41,500 bases of DNA from a virus. The stretch covers positions 1 to 41,500 of IMG/VR virus record IMGVR_UViG_3300048584_000027; one strand, 5' to 3'. Both the position numbers and the translations under genes were made by a program. The notes beneath the pieces were generated by a model. It did no database searches, was not told the origin of the DNA, and saw only the letters and a list, made by a program, of their open reading frames with translations. The stretch's first letter is position 1. Each line of letters starts with the position of its first letter. This document shows, in pieces, positions 31,793 to 37,644 of this stretch.

Positions 31793-31814
31793 TGTTTGCA
31801 CTCTCTAAAAATCC

Positions 31815-32063
31815 TTATTCATTGCATTTCTCTACATCAAAATCTGACATTTTATAATTCCGACATAGCAGCCACTTTGAAAAACATGTGGCGCACGTTA
31901 CTGGGCCACTAGTAACCTCATGTTGATTCTCATCACCAGATAACCCGCACAGGGTTACATAATCCGATGCGTTTGAGCTGTTTGGTAGATGCACCATCTC
32001 ACTATAAAAACTATCATCATCATCAACACGAATAAATTCATTATTAATAATGCGTTTTTTCAT
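31815..32063 (-). CDS. Small protein with possible zinc site (82 aa)
   Basis: MKKRIINNEFIRVDDDDSFY, then VTLCGLSGD, H (NQHEVTSG) and VTCATCFSKWLLC. The C...H...CxxC spacing suggests metal binding. It lies just below a terminator (32078-32100), with AGGAG before its start. No promoter of the shared type is seen directly upstream. Confidence 0.6.
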   Translation of the reverse strand: MKKRIINNEFIRVDDDDSFYSEMVHLPNSSNASDYVTLCGLSGDENQHEVTSGPVTCATCFSKWLLCRNYKMSDFDVEKCNE

Positions 32064-32077
32064 TGCTTTACTCTCCT

Positions 32078-32100
32078 AAAAAGCCCCCAGTTTCGGGGGC
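32078..32100 (-). terminator. Rho-independent terminator
   Basis: On the minus strand GCCCCCGAAACTGGGGGC followed by TTTTT. It lies below 32120-32335, so it should end or reduce transcription from that gene. The stem overlaps nothing coding. Confidence 0.85.
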
Positions 32101-32119
32101 TTGAATTAATTACAGCTTA

Positions 32120-32335
32120 TTACACATGGTGGTGATCGGGTTCGTAATCCTCGGCATCCGGTTGCGTCTCCGCTAAATCAACTTCGGGATCGCAAAACGT
32201 GTGAACCCGCATTCCCGTATCGATTAGATAAACCGTTGGTTTTCCTGGCTCTTCAAAAACGTTTTTGACAACGCCAGCAATAACCACATGATCCCCCACG
32301 TCGATTGGCGATTTTTTGATTTTAAAAATACTCAT
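32120..32335 (-). CDS. Small OB/SH3-like protein with His tail (71 aa)
   Basis: Start MSIFKIKKSPID after AGGAG. A barrel-like part (VGDHVVIAGVVKNVFE, PTVYLIDTGMRVHTF) leads to an acidic end closing in HHHV. An upstream frame to 32374 would read through a repeat element and is not preferred. Role unknown; similar fold style to the other small barrels here. Confidence 0.6.
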   Translation of the reverse strand: MSIFKIKKSPIDVGDHVVIAGVVKNVFEEPGKPTVYLIDTGMRVHTFCDPEVDLAETQPDAEDYEPDHHHV

Positions 32336-32365
32336 TAAAAACACTCCTTTTAAGTTAAGTTTAAG

Positions 32366-32392
32366 TTTAGGCATTTTAGAGAGTGCCCAGCT
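32366..32392. repeat. 27-bp intergenic repeat, copy 1
   Basis: TTTAGGCATTTTAGAGAGTG plus CCCAGCT, identical to 32848-32874; both are followed by ATTTTTATT after two (here CT) or zero extra bases. It lies between 32399-32815 and the next gene. GGCA and TGCC could pair. Its role could be mRNA processing or weak termination on the plus strand. Confidence 0.8.
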
Positions 32393-32398
32393 CTATTT

Positions 32399-32815
32399 TT
32401 ATTCGATGGTGCCCATATCGGCAGTACTAAGCCCCTGGCTTTTTCTTACATAAAACTGCGCCGATCTCGCGTATATTTTTGCAGATGATTCAAGCCCATC
32501 ATTGCGCATACCTTTACCTAGCAGCACGGCGGCAGACGCGGCTATCAGCGCGCAATCTCTTGACGCCTGTGCTGCGGCTTGCTCGTACAGTCCGATTAAT
32601 TCAGCATCGCACTCACAAATGGCGATTTTATGATATTTTTCGGAATATTCTTCGACTTTTTTCACTAAGTCATACCAAGACGCCCCCGCACGCCAGTCGT
32701 GATAATCTCGGATATAATCATCAACGACTTTTAGCAGATCACTTGTTTCTGAAGTTTCTACAGACCGCGCAAACATCAGCGCGGTGTTAGCGATAGATTG
32801 GCTTGTTCTTTGCAT
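32399..32815 (-). CDS. Hypothetical early protein (138 aa), helical
   Basis: Helical, alanine-rich: MQRTSQSIANTALMFARSVE, DYHDWRAGASWYDLVKKVEE, CDAELIGLYEQAAAQASRDC, ALIAASAAVLLGKGM. No motif recognised. It is flanked on both sides by the 27-bp intergenic repeat. Confidence 0.6.
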   Translation of the reverse strand: MQRTSQSIANTALMFARSVETSETSDLLKVVDDYIRDYHDWRAGASWYDLVKKVEEYSEKYHKIAICECDAELIGLYEQAAAQASRDCALIAASAAVLLGKGMRNDGLESSAKIYARSAQFYVRKSQGLSTADMGTIE

Positions 32816-32847
32816 TTCATTAATCCTATTAGTTAATGATATTGTTG

Positions 32848-32874
32848 TTTAGGCATTTTAGAGAGTGCCCAGCT
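32848..32874. repeat. 27-bp intergenic repeat, copy 2
   Basis: Identical to 32366-32392. It lies in the gap between 32889-33329 and 32399-32815, the same place relative to the flanking stop and start as copy 1. Confidence 0.8.
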
Positions 32875-32888
32875 ATTTTTATTGACAA

Positions 32889-33329
32889 TTACTCAACGCT
32901 TTTATCAAAAAACAGCGTGCCTGGCTTGTTTTTATAGGCGTTTAAATACGCTTTTAATTCAGATAACTTTTTTCTTGCATTAACATTTGTGTCAAATTTC
33001 AACAGCCTAACAACATCATAGGCCATAATGCAGCACATTAACGATGTAGCCATTTTTTCGTCAATTGCACGCAGCCTGACTTGATCTAAGTGTCTATCGG
33101 CTTCTGGTGTGTGTGTTATGTGATGGTCATAAAGTTGATGCTGGACAAGTGGATAATTCATCTTTATTTCGCGATTAATAAAATTAAACATATCATCAGA
33201 TTCCGCGCCGGAAATGTATCCGCGCAATATGTTTAGAGAAAATTCATTGAAGGTTGTAGCTATTGATTCAACTAAATCCAGCGCTTTAAATGCAATCTCT
33301 TCTTTTACTGCGTTTTTGATAGCTGCCAT
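32889..33329 (-). CDS. Hypothetical early protein (146 aa)
   Basis: Helical: AIKNAVKEEIAFKALDLVES, FSLNILRGYISGAESDDMFN, then a His-rich part (QHQLYDHHITHTPEADRHLD) and ARKKLSELKAYLNAY. The His cluster might bind metal. First gene behind the 33385-33413 promoter. No family recognised. Confidence 0.6.
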   Translation of the reverse strand: MAAIKNAVKEEIAFKALDLVESIATTFNEFSLNILRGYISGAESDDMFNFINREIKMNYPLVQHQLYDHHITHTPEADRHLDQVRLRAIDEKMATSLMCCIMAYDVVRLLKFDTNVNARKKLSELKAYLNAYKNKPGTLFFDKSVE

Positions 33330-33384
33330 TTTTTAAATCTCCAAAAGTTAAAAGTCTAGTTGATTGCTGCGTCTTGATGTAATA

Positions 33385-33413
33385 ACTATAACCAAACTTT
33401 AATTACAATGCAA
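33385..33413 (-). promoter_or_regulatory. Early promoter, TTGCAT N17 TATAGT
   Basis: TTGCAT (33408-33413) and TATAGT (33385-33390), leader TATTACATCAAGAC, as in the shared early pattern but with a weaker -35. Confidence 0.7.
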
Positions 33414-33459
33414 GTACTTTATAATTATTTTTTGTTTATTTTATTCATCGGCACCACTA

Positions 33460-33951
33460 TCATTTATGCACCCCTCTCAACCCACGCGCGCCAGTAAGTC
33501 CAGAACAATCTATACAGTCATCGCAGTCTGTGCAGTCTGTGCAGTCTGTGCAGTCTGTACAATTCTTGCAGTCGGTGCAATTCTTACATCTGAATCCACG
33601 ATCACAGTTGTGGCAATTATCACAAAGCATAGATTGCGTGCAATTTTCGCACTTATCACAGCGCTTGCATCCTCGGCAGTCAACACATTCGTTGCAGCTT
33701 TTACAGTGCTCACAGCGCTTACAGAGCACGCACCCCTCGCAGCTTTTGCAGTCATCGCAGAGTAGGCAGCCTGCACACCATTCGTTGTTCTTACCGAACA
33801 TGCCTACTTGACAATTCCAACATCCAATATGTGTGGCGCTCATCTCCTCCCAATCAGGAAGATCCTCAGCTAAATCAAGACTAAACCCATTAACCGCCTT
33901 GTCCTCTCGCTCCAGAAATTCAGCGTAAGAGGTAAAGATTTGTGTTGTCAT
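33460..33951 (-). CDS. Cysteine tripeptide-repeat protein (163 aa, 31 Cys)
   Basis: The first 42 residues are ordinary (FTSYAEFLEREDKAVNGFSL). From residue 43 nearly every third residue is Cys: CWNC, CAGCLLCDDCKSCEGC, CKRCEHCKSCNECVDC, ending CTDCTDCTDCTDCDDC. I count 31 Cys. A three-residue period suggests a stacked helix or coil with one Cys row, possibly binding metal or forming disulphides. Similar (xxC)n proteins are known as uncharacterised phage or bacterial proteins. The DNA has a matching 9-bp tandem repeat at 33524-33559, so length may vary between isolates. No signal peptide is seen. Confidence 0.7.
   Translation of the reverse strand: MTTQIFTSYAEFLEREDKAVNGFSLDLAEDLPDWEEMSATHIGCWNCQVGMFGKNNEWCAGCLLCDDCKSCEGCVLCKRCEHCKSCNECVDCRGCKRCDKCENCTQSMLCDNCHNCDRGFRCKNCTDCKNCTDCTDCTDCTDCDDCIDCSGLTGARGLRGVHK
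33524..33559. repeat. Tandem 9-bp repeat, four copies
   Basis: CAGTCTGTG repeated three times and a fourth copy with one change. Encodes Thr-Asp-Cys repeats on the minus strand, in the Cys-rich gene. Confidence 0.85.
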
Positions 33952-33997
33952 TGATATGCTCCGGTTGCGATTTTAAAAAATACGATTTTTTAAAACG

Positions 33998-34480
33998 TTA
34001 GTCATTATAAATGGCCTCAATCTGCTGTTTTACCCACGCCAGGCGCTCGGGGTTTTTGTGGCATGCGTTTTTGTCAGTCTCGATTTTATAACAACCTATC
34101 AAGCCAGAGTTGAAGGGATATACTAACCGGCATCCTGCGGCGGCTAGGCTCCGGCTTAGTTGTTGCCATGGGCCCTCAACCCCAACGCCGATGCTGTCAC
34201 AAAAACGGTCTAAATTTTCGTGCAACCCCTCACTCGTATCAAACTCGCCAGTTAATTCCTCCGCTGTCGCCCACTTATAATAAGCGATATAAAAAGACTG
34301 CAAGATTGTTAGCGGCGTGATATCGCCCTCTGCGTGCCAGCCGCTAAAACCGTCATCGTCATTTATGACTTGATATTCAATACCGCGCTCTGACTCCATG
34401 CGCCTGCTGATTTTTCCGGATACAATCCCGCCGTGATGTGACCTCACCTTAACGTGTTGATCTAGCTCGAATTTAAACAT
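33998..34480 (-). CDS. SH3-like domain fused to the YIAYY-WATA domain (160 aa)
   Basis: Start MFKFELDQHVKVRSHHGGIV (ATG complementary to 34478-34480) after AGGGG. Residues 1-55 are a small barrel like 26103-26321. After LTI follows LQSFYIAYYKWATAEELTGE, LDRFCDSIGVG and HKNPERLAWVKQQIEAI, the domain also found alone at 24979-25311. Promoter 34515-34543 lies directly upstream. Function unknown; the fused form suggests that the two domains work together. Confidence 0.7.
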   Translation of the reverse strand: MFKFELDQHVKVRSHHGGIVSGKISRRMESERGIEYQVINDDDGFSGWHAEGDITPLTILQSFYIAYYKWATAEELTGEFDTSEGLHENLDRFCDSIGVGVEGPWQQLSRSLAAAGCRLVYPFNSGLIGCYKIETDKNACHKNPERLAWVKQQIEAIYND

Positions 34481-34514
34481 TTTGATTCCCCTGCGTTTCG
34501 TTTCGATGAATAGA

Positions 34515-34543
34515 ATTATATGCAAATCAAATAACATTAGCAA
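34515..34543 (-). promoter_or_regulatory. Promoter, TTGCTA N17 TATAAT
   Basis: TTGCTA (34538-34543), TATAAT (34515-34520), leader CATCGAAACGAAAC as at other early promoters. Drives 33998-34480. Confidence 0.7.
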
Positions 34544-34544
34544 C

Positions 34545-34581
34545 AAAAATATGCACAAAACAGATAATTAATTTTGTGCAT
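34545..34581 (-). terminator. Terminator below the dam gene
   Basis: Inverted repeat ATGCACAAAA / TTTTGTGCAT (34551-34581, loop 11) followed on the minus strand by ATTTTTG. It would end the cro-O-P-dam transcript just before a fresh promoter. Confidence 0.6.
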
Positions 34582-34603
34582 GGTTATTTTGTTTTGAAAT
34601 CAT

Positions 34604-35119
34604 TTATTTAGTGAAGTATTCATCGCGATTTATTAGCAGTATATCGGCGTTTTTCCGCGCAAATCCTGCGCCTGCACTCATCTCTACTATACATGACCCG
34701 CGCGGGTTTGATGCTCCGCGCCCAGTATCTTGATGTATAAAAGCGATCCGTTTTTCTATCAGCATGATTCTAGACGCTTTTTTGTACGCTAGCGCAAACC
34801 ATGAGGTTTCCGTAATTGCTGGCAGTAGCAAAATTGTGTTAACGCCTAGCTCCGCCTCATCTATCGATTTTTGTAGAAAACTCATAATTTTAGAGTACGG
34901 CGGATTGCACCACACCCAACCGCCCTCACCGACTAGCTCGCACCAGCTAGATGATAATGCGTCTTGCTCCTCAGTCAGATAACACTCACACAAAAAATTT
35001 TCATCACTGGCCGCTGCATCGAGTCCAAAATTGTAATGAGAATCAAGCGCATTAAAAACGTGTTTAGGCGTCTGCCACAGATCCTTTTTTGATCTGTCCC
35101 CGTGTGTTATGTCACTCAT
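34604..35119 (-). CDS. dam: Phage DNA N6-adenine methyltransferase, Dam type (171 aa)
   Basis: Transfers methyl from S-adenosylmethionine to adenine. Family PF05869 layout: DLWQTPKHVFNALDSHYNF-GLDAAAS (SAM-binding start), then the catalytic NPPY box in VWCNPPYSKIM (residues 71-76), TILLLPAITETSWFALA and IAFIHQDTGRGASNPRGSC. Length is normal. Members such as T1 Dam methylate GATC; this would protect phage DNA from host enzymes. GATC is unusually frequent in the virion genes here, which fits. It overlaps the two-HTH regulator gene by four bases. Confidence 0.88.
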   Translation of the reverse strand: MSDITHGDRSKKDLWQTPKHVFNALDSHYNFGLDAAASDENFLCECYLTEEQDALSSSWCELVGEGGWVWCNPPYSKIMSFLQKSIDEAELGVNTILLLPAITETSWFALAYKKASRIMLIEKRIAFIHQDTGRGASNPRGSCIVEMSAGAGFARKNADILLINRDEYFTK

Positions 35120-35538
35120 TGAGCCACCCGCTTAAAATCTCTCAAACTGATACCGGCTTTTGATAGCCAGTGTCTTATAGTCGATTGTTTCATATCCATC
35201 AACTGCGCAACCTCGCTCATAGAATTTCTTTCTAACATCTTGAGAATCTTAGATAATTTCTCTTTTTTTTCCTTGTTTGGCAGAATGACAGGCTTGAATT
35301 TTACATTTAACTTTTTACCAGCTCGGCGCACTTGGTTTACATCAAGATCTAGCTCTTTTGCTATCAAGTAAGCGGTTTTTGATTCTGCATTTTCTTTAAT
35401 AAAATCAATCATGTGATTCGGTAATCTAATCTCAAGATCGCGTGATCGCTGCTTCTCCTCGTCTTTGACATTTGCGCGATCAATGCGCGCCTGTGCTACT
35501 TGTTTCAGTAAAAAAATTAAGTTGGATTTTTTCATCAT
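35116..35538 (-). CDS. Two-HTH regulatory protein (140 aa)
   Basis: Two helix-turn-helix segments: KTAYLIAKELDLDVNQVRRA (about 54-73) and NSMSEVAQLMDMKQSTIRHW (about 105-124). The first resembles sequence-recognition HTHs paired with KKLNVKF. A long basic linker lies between (LPNKEKKEKLSKILKML). It is cotranscribed with P and dam. It is a good candidate for the activator of late transcription, since no other regulator than Cro and the small junction HTH is seen, but this is inference. Confidence 0.65.
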   Translation of the reverse strand: MMKKSNLIFLLKQVAQARIDRANVKDEEKQRSRDLEIRLPNHMIDFIKENAESKTAYLIAKELDLDVNQVRRAGKKLNVKFKPVILPNKEKKEKLSKILKMLERNSMSEVAQLMDMKQSTIRHWLSKAGISLRDFKRVAQ

Positions 35539-36242
35539 ACACCCCTTGTTTTTTCAATGGTTTTCTTGATTTTCGCTATTGCATCAAGTGCGATCTTTGG
35601 ATCACACGGAATAATTTTGTCTTCGATAAGTTTCGTTTCAATCTGCGGGATCTCTCCGCCGTCTTGCAAGATCCGCGCAATCAGTTTTATAACCCGCTCG
35701 CACTCGATTAGCGTAGAACGGTCTGTAAGCGATTCTGAGCGCATCTTAGAGTAAACCCTACCCACCGCATAGGCATGTATGTGATCGCGCCACGGATACC
35801 CCGTAGATTCGCAATAATTGGCTTTTGTGTTGGTGTAGGTCATCACATCTTCAAAAAGTTGCTCTGAAGTCATTAAGCCAAGGTTTTGCAGTTCAGCAGT
35901 TTTGCACCAGTCGATAAACTGGCCAACGGCGGGGAAAAAAGGGTTTGCGCTAGCTCGTGCGCCCTTTAGCCCCGCCCTAAGCTGCTCGCTTGAGTGTATT
36001 TTTTCATCACGAAACGCAATGATCCACTGTCGCTTAGTTAGCTCCTCATGTGTTAAGTCTTTGAAAACTGTATTAATACTCGCCGGAAAAATCAGTTTTA
36101 GGCGGTCAAATAGCCAGTTAACGATCTCTTCGGCGCGGTCATCGATCCGCTCTTGCTTTGCAGCGTGTCCAGCTTTTCCCGCCATCTTAGCCAGTGCTGA
36201 GGAGTCTTTGGATTGTATGATTTTCAACAGGTTAGAAGCCAT
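35535..36242 (-). CDS. Replication protein P-like helicase loader (235 aa)
   Basis: Lambda P recruits host DnaB to the origin. Matching features: IVNWLFDRLKLIFPAS (lambda has a comparable LLATFPAS), KRQWIIAFRDEKIHSSEQLR-AGLKGARASANPFFPAVGQF-IDWCKTAE; the RQW..aFRe...t.eQ...G...ar.....F.Ps.GqF..WC block is diagnostic. Start at MASNLLKII follows AGGTG and overlaps the O gene by 11 bases. Confidence 0.85.
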   Translation of the reverse strand: MASNLLKIIQSKDSSALAKMAGKAGHAAKQERIDDRAEEIVNWLFDRLKLIFPASINTVFKDLTHEELTKRQWIIAFRDEKIHSSEQLRAGLKGARASANPFFPAVGQFIDWCKTAELQNLGLMTSEQLFEDVMTYTNTKANYCESTGYPWRDHIHAYAVGRVYSKMRSESLTDRSTLIECERVIKLIARILQDGGEIPQIETKLIEDKIIPCDPKIALDAIAKIKKTIEKTRGV

Positions 36243-37089
36243 ACGAATCACCTACTACGCGCTCGATTCGCTCATTCCCAAAATTTGGGATCTCTTCAGT
36301 AGCCCAAGCGGCGTCTGTGTTCCAAGCAGATCTTGAACGCTCCTGTAGCGCCTGTTTCGCCTGTATCGTGTTGTTTTTTAGAGGAAATAGTCCTTGCCAG
36401 CCGTTTGAGATCGATTGATCAATTATTGATTGTGCTGTGTAGCCGATCTTGGCTTGTTCAGCCAGCAGCTTGATCTGTTTGCTAGCCGTTGCGATTGATT
36501 TGATTGGCTTGCCAATGTCCTTGCGGTACTTAACCCATTCTAGCCAAGCAGCAGGATCGACGGATTCAGGTAGATCAACTCGATCAGCCGAAAACTTTTT
36601 GCTTTTAGACGATTTCCCCCCGTGGGGGGTTAGGGGGGTTATGTTTATATCTGTGTTTATATCTGTGTTTATATCTGTAACATTGCTCATTTTTGAGCAA
36701 TCTACATCGCTCAATTCCGAGCAATGCCATTGCTCAATTATGAGCGATCCAACTTCTAATTTTTGGACTTCAGAAGCGCCAAATTCCGGCATACTGTACC
36801 AGTTGGATCTATCGAAAGGATCATTACTGTAATGCCCTGACAGTAGCGCCCCATCAACGACTAATTCGCGTAAAAGCCGCATGATTTTTTTTGACGAAAA
36901 ATAAGGAAATAGTTTTTCAAATGCGGTTGAGCTGTTGAATGTCCAGTAATGCCCATCGTAAAAATGCTTTCCATTTGCTTTATTTTTCAAAAGCCAAAAA
37001 TGGATGTTGTACAAAAGAATTGCTTTGTCAACTCCATATTTTATTGCATCTTCACACTTGAAACTGTGGACTAATTGTGTATCATACAT
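36232..37089 (-). CDS. Replication initiator, lambda O-like position (285 aa)
   Basis: N-terminal part is a winged-HTH replication domain (VDKAILLYNIHFWLLKNKAN, HYWTFNSSTAFEKLFPYFSS, KIMRLLRELVVDGALLSGHY). The middle holds DINTDINTDINIT and PLTPHGGKSSKSKKF, a low-complexity part frequent in phage initiators. The C-terminal part (PAAWLEWVKYRKDIGKPIKS) is DnaT/DnaD-like. ATG with AGGAG 7 nt upstream; a GTG three bases earlier is possible. The origin candidate (36642-36748) lies inside the gene, as in lambda O. Confidence 0.8.
   Translation of the reverse strand: MYDTQLVHSFKCEDAIKYGVDKAILLYNIHFWLLKNKANGKHFYDGHYWTFNSSTAFEKLFPYFSSKKIMRLLRELVVDGALLSGHYSNDPFDRSNWYSMPEFGASEVQKLEVGSLIIEQWHCSELSDVDCSKMSNVTDINTDINTDINITPLTPHGGKSSKSKKFSADRVDLPESVDPAAWLEWVKYRKDIGKPIKSIATASKQIKLLAEQAKIGYTAQSIIDQSISNGWQGLFPLKNNTIQAKQALQERSRSAWNTDAAWATEEIPNFGNERIERVVGDSYGF
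36616..36629. other. GC hairpin CCCCCC-GT-GGGGGG beside the origin
   Basis: A six-base GC stem next to a further GGGGGG run at 36633-36638. It lies directly beside the AT-rich 12-mers and encodes the PHGG part of O. Could be part of origin structure or just codon bias of that motif. Confidence 0.4.
36642..36677. repeat. Three tandem AT-rich 12-mers (unwinding element candidate)
   Basis: TGTTTATATCTG is repeated three times without a mismatch. Placed directly beside the three iterons, these resemble the AT-rich direct repeats where bacterial and phage origins melt. They encode the Asp-Ile-Asn-Thr repeats of the O-like protein. Confidence 0.75.
36682..36748. other. ori: Origin candidate: three 20-bp palindromic iterons
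   Basis: Three sites of the form AT-T/C-GCTCA-N4-T/C-GAGC-A/G-AT at 36682-36701, 36706-36725 and 36729-36748, spaced 24 and 23 bp. The first has perfect 8-bp arms. Lambda O binds four palindromic iterons of similar size inside its own gene, next to an AT-rich region; here the same layout is seen. Replication activity is inferred. Confidence 0.75.
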
Positions 37090-37113
37090 CACGTTACTCC
37101 TGTTGAATGGTTC

Positions 37114-37130
37114 GTCAGCCCATTACTGAC
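37114..37130. promoter_or_regulatory. Inverted repeat GTCAG-N7-CTGAC at the O transcript start
   Basis: It lies just downstream of the -10 at 37139-37144 and before the O ribosome site, so a protein bound here would block O transcription. The short stem could also act on RNA level. Confidence 0.4.
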
Positions 37131-37138
37131 ATACCGAG

Positions 37139-37147
37139 ATTATAGCA
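37139..37147 (-). promoter_or_regulatory. Extended -10 promoter (TGCTATAAT) before the O gene
   Basis: TG-C-TATAAT on the minus strand is a perfect extended -10; a TTGCAA lies 21 bp further upstream, too far to be ideal. It would start transcription near 37132 and drive O, P, the HTH regulator and dam separately from cro. Confidence 0.5.
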
Positions 37148-37199
37148 ATTCTGGAAAAATAAATCTTGCAATACCGTTTTTCCGTGTTAATATAATCAC
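37140..37199 (-). CDS. Possible 19-aa leader peptide between cro and O
   Basis: A GTG (complement of 37197-37199) lies 7 nt after AGGAGG, the best ribosome site in this window, and reads MIILTRKNGIARFIFPELL to TAA. An ATG nearer to the site stops after two codons. It occupies the place of cII in lambda. It could be a leader peptide or a decoy. Confidence 0.3.
   Translation of the reverse strand: MIILTRKNGIARFIFPELL
37166..37196 (+). promoter_or_regulatory. Rightward promoter opposite to cro-O transcription
   Basis: TTGCAA (37166-37171) and a perfect TATAAT (37191-37196), 19 bp apart, on the plus strand. It would start near 37203, about 70 bases before the terminator at 37249-37275. Confidence 0.45.
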
Positions 37200-37202
37200 T
37201 GC

Positions 37203-37275
37203 ATCACCTCCTAAGTTAAGTTGATTTGTTACTCCATGTGTTGTGTTTGCCCCCATTTTTTGGGGGCTTTTTTTT
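37203..37275 (+). ncRNA. oop-like antisense RNA candidate (about 73 nt)
   Basis: Between cro and O, on the strand opposite to them, a promoter (37166-37196) and a strong terminator enclose 73 bases. The RNA would be antisense to the AGGAGG leader region and end in the cro stop codon. Lambda oop RNA (77 nt) has the same place relative to O and the same opposite direction. No plus-strand gene exists that otherwise needs this terminator. Confidence 0.5.
37249..37275 (+). terminator. Rho-independent terminator, plus strand
   Basis: GCCCCC - ATTTTTT - GGGGGC followed by eight T. The T-run overlaps the cro stop codon. On the minus strand no T-run follows, so it serves rightward transcripts. Confidence 0.85.
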
Positions 37276-37504
37276 ACTTATTTCTCGGGTACGGCTTGAT
37301 CTCTATGGAACGCTCAACTTTTCCGTAACCGTCAGTAAAAACAACGATCTTGCGACCGCGAGAAATAGCAACGCTGATGTTGCCCTGCTCTATACCCAGC
37401 TCTTTAGCTGCCGGATCTTGCCCCCCTTTTTGCTTTACAAAATCCTGCAAAATGCAAACTCTATCACCATAGAGCTTTTTTAAATCATCAATAAATTGCT
37501 GCAT
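37274..37504 (-). CDS. cro: Cro-family repressor (76 aa)
   Basis: Close in layout to lambda Cro: QDPAAKELGIEQGNISVAIS is the helix-turn-helix, followed by RGRKIVVFTDGYGKVERSIE and IKPYPRNK (lambda ends V-K-P-F-P-S-N-K). It should bind palindromic operators as a dimer and shut down early promoters. AGG precedes the ATG at 10 nt. No CI partner gene is seen on the other side. Confidence 0.88.
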   Translation of the reverse strand: MQQFIDDLKKLYGDRVCILQDFVKQKGGQDPAAKELGIEQGNISVAISRGRKIVVFTDGYGKVERSIEIKPYPRNK

Positions 37505-37522
37505 AAATTCGATACCTACATA

Positions 37523-37564
37523 ATAGAAATAATATATATTCTATCAGCATATTTATTTATATGC
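37523..37564. promoter_or_regulatory. Two palindromic operators over the cro promoter
   Basis: ATAGAA-N10-TTCTAT at 37523-37544 covers the -10 and start. GCATAT-N6-ATATGC at 37547-37564 lies between the -35 and -10. Placement fits Cro autoregulation. The two differ in sequence, so they may bind different proteins. Confidence 0.55.
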
Positions 37565-37566
37565 AA
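37538..37566 (-). promoter_or_regulatory. cro promoter, TTGCAT N17 TAGAAT
   Basis: TTGCAT (37561-37566) and TAGAAT (37538-37543), spacing 17, on the minus strand, giving a leader of about 27 nt. Overlapped by the two palindromes. Confidence 0.65.
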
Positions 37567-37596
37567 TGCGAATATCTAAAAACGATTATATCATTC

Positions 37597-37626
37597 TGTT
37601 TTTTATGTGTTAATATTCTGTAAAAA
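37597..37626 (+). promoter_or_regulatory. Candidate late promoter before the lysis operon
   Basis: CTGTTTTTTAT at 37596 and TGTAAAAA at 37619, near identical to the sequence 35 bp before the small terminase gene (3655-3684). Read as TGTTTT N18 TAAAAA. Weak boxes suggest activator dependence. Confidence 0.35.
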
Positions 37627-37644
37627 TTTTGTGGACATTTTAAA

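Noticed and set aside
33466-33811. Two plus-strand open frames opposite the Cys-rich gene
   Set aside because: They arise because the tandem repeat is free of stops in several frames. Their translations are simple repeats such as Val-Cys-Ala and Gln-Ser-Val.
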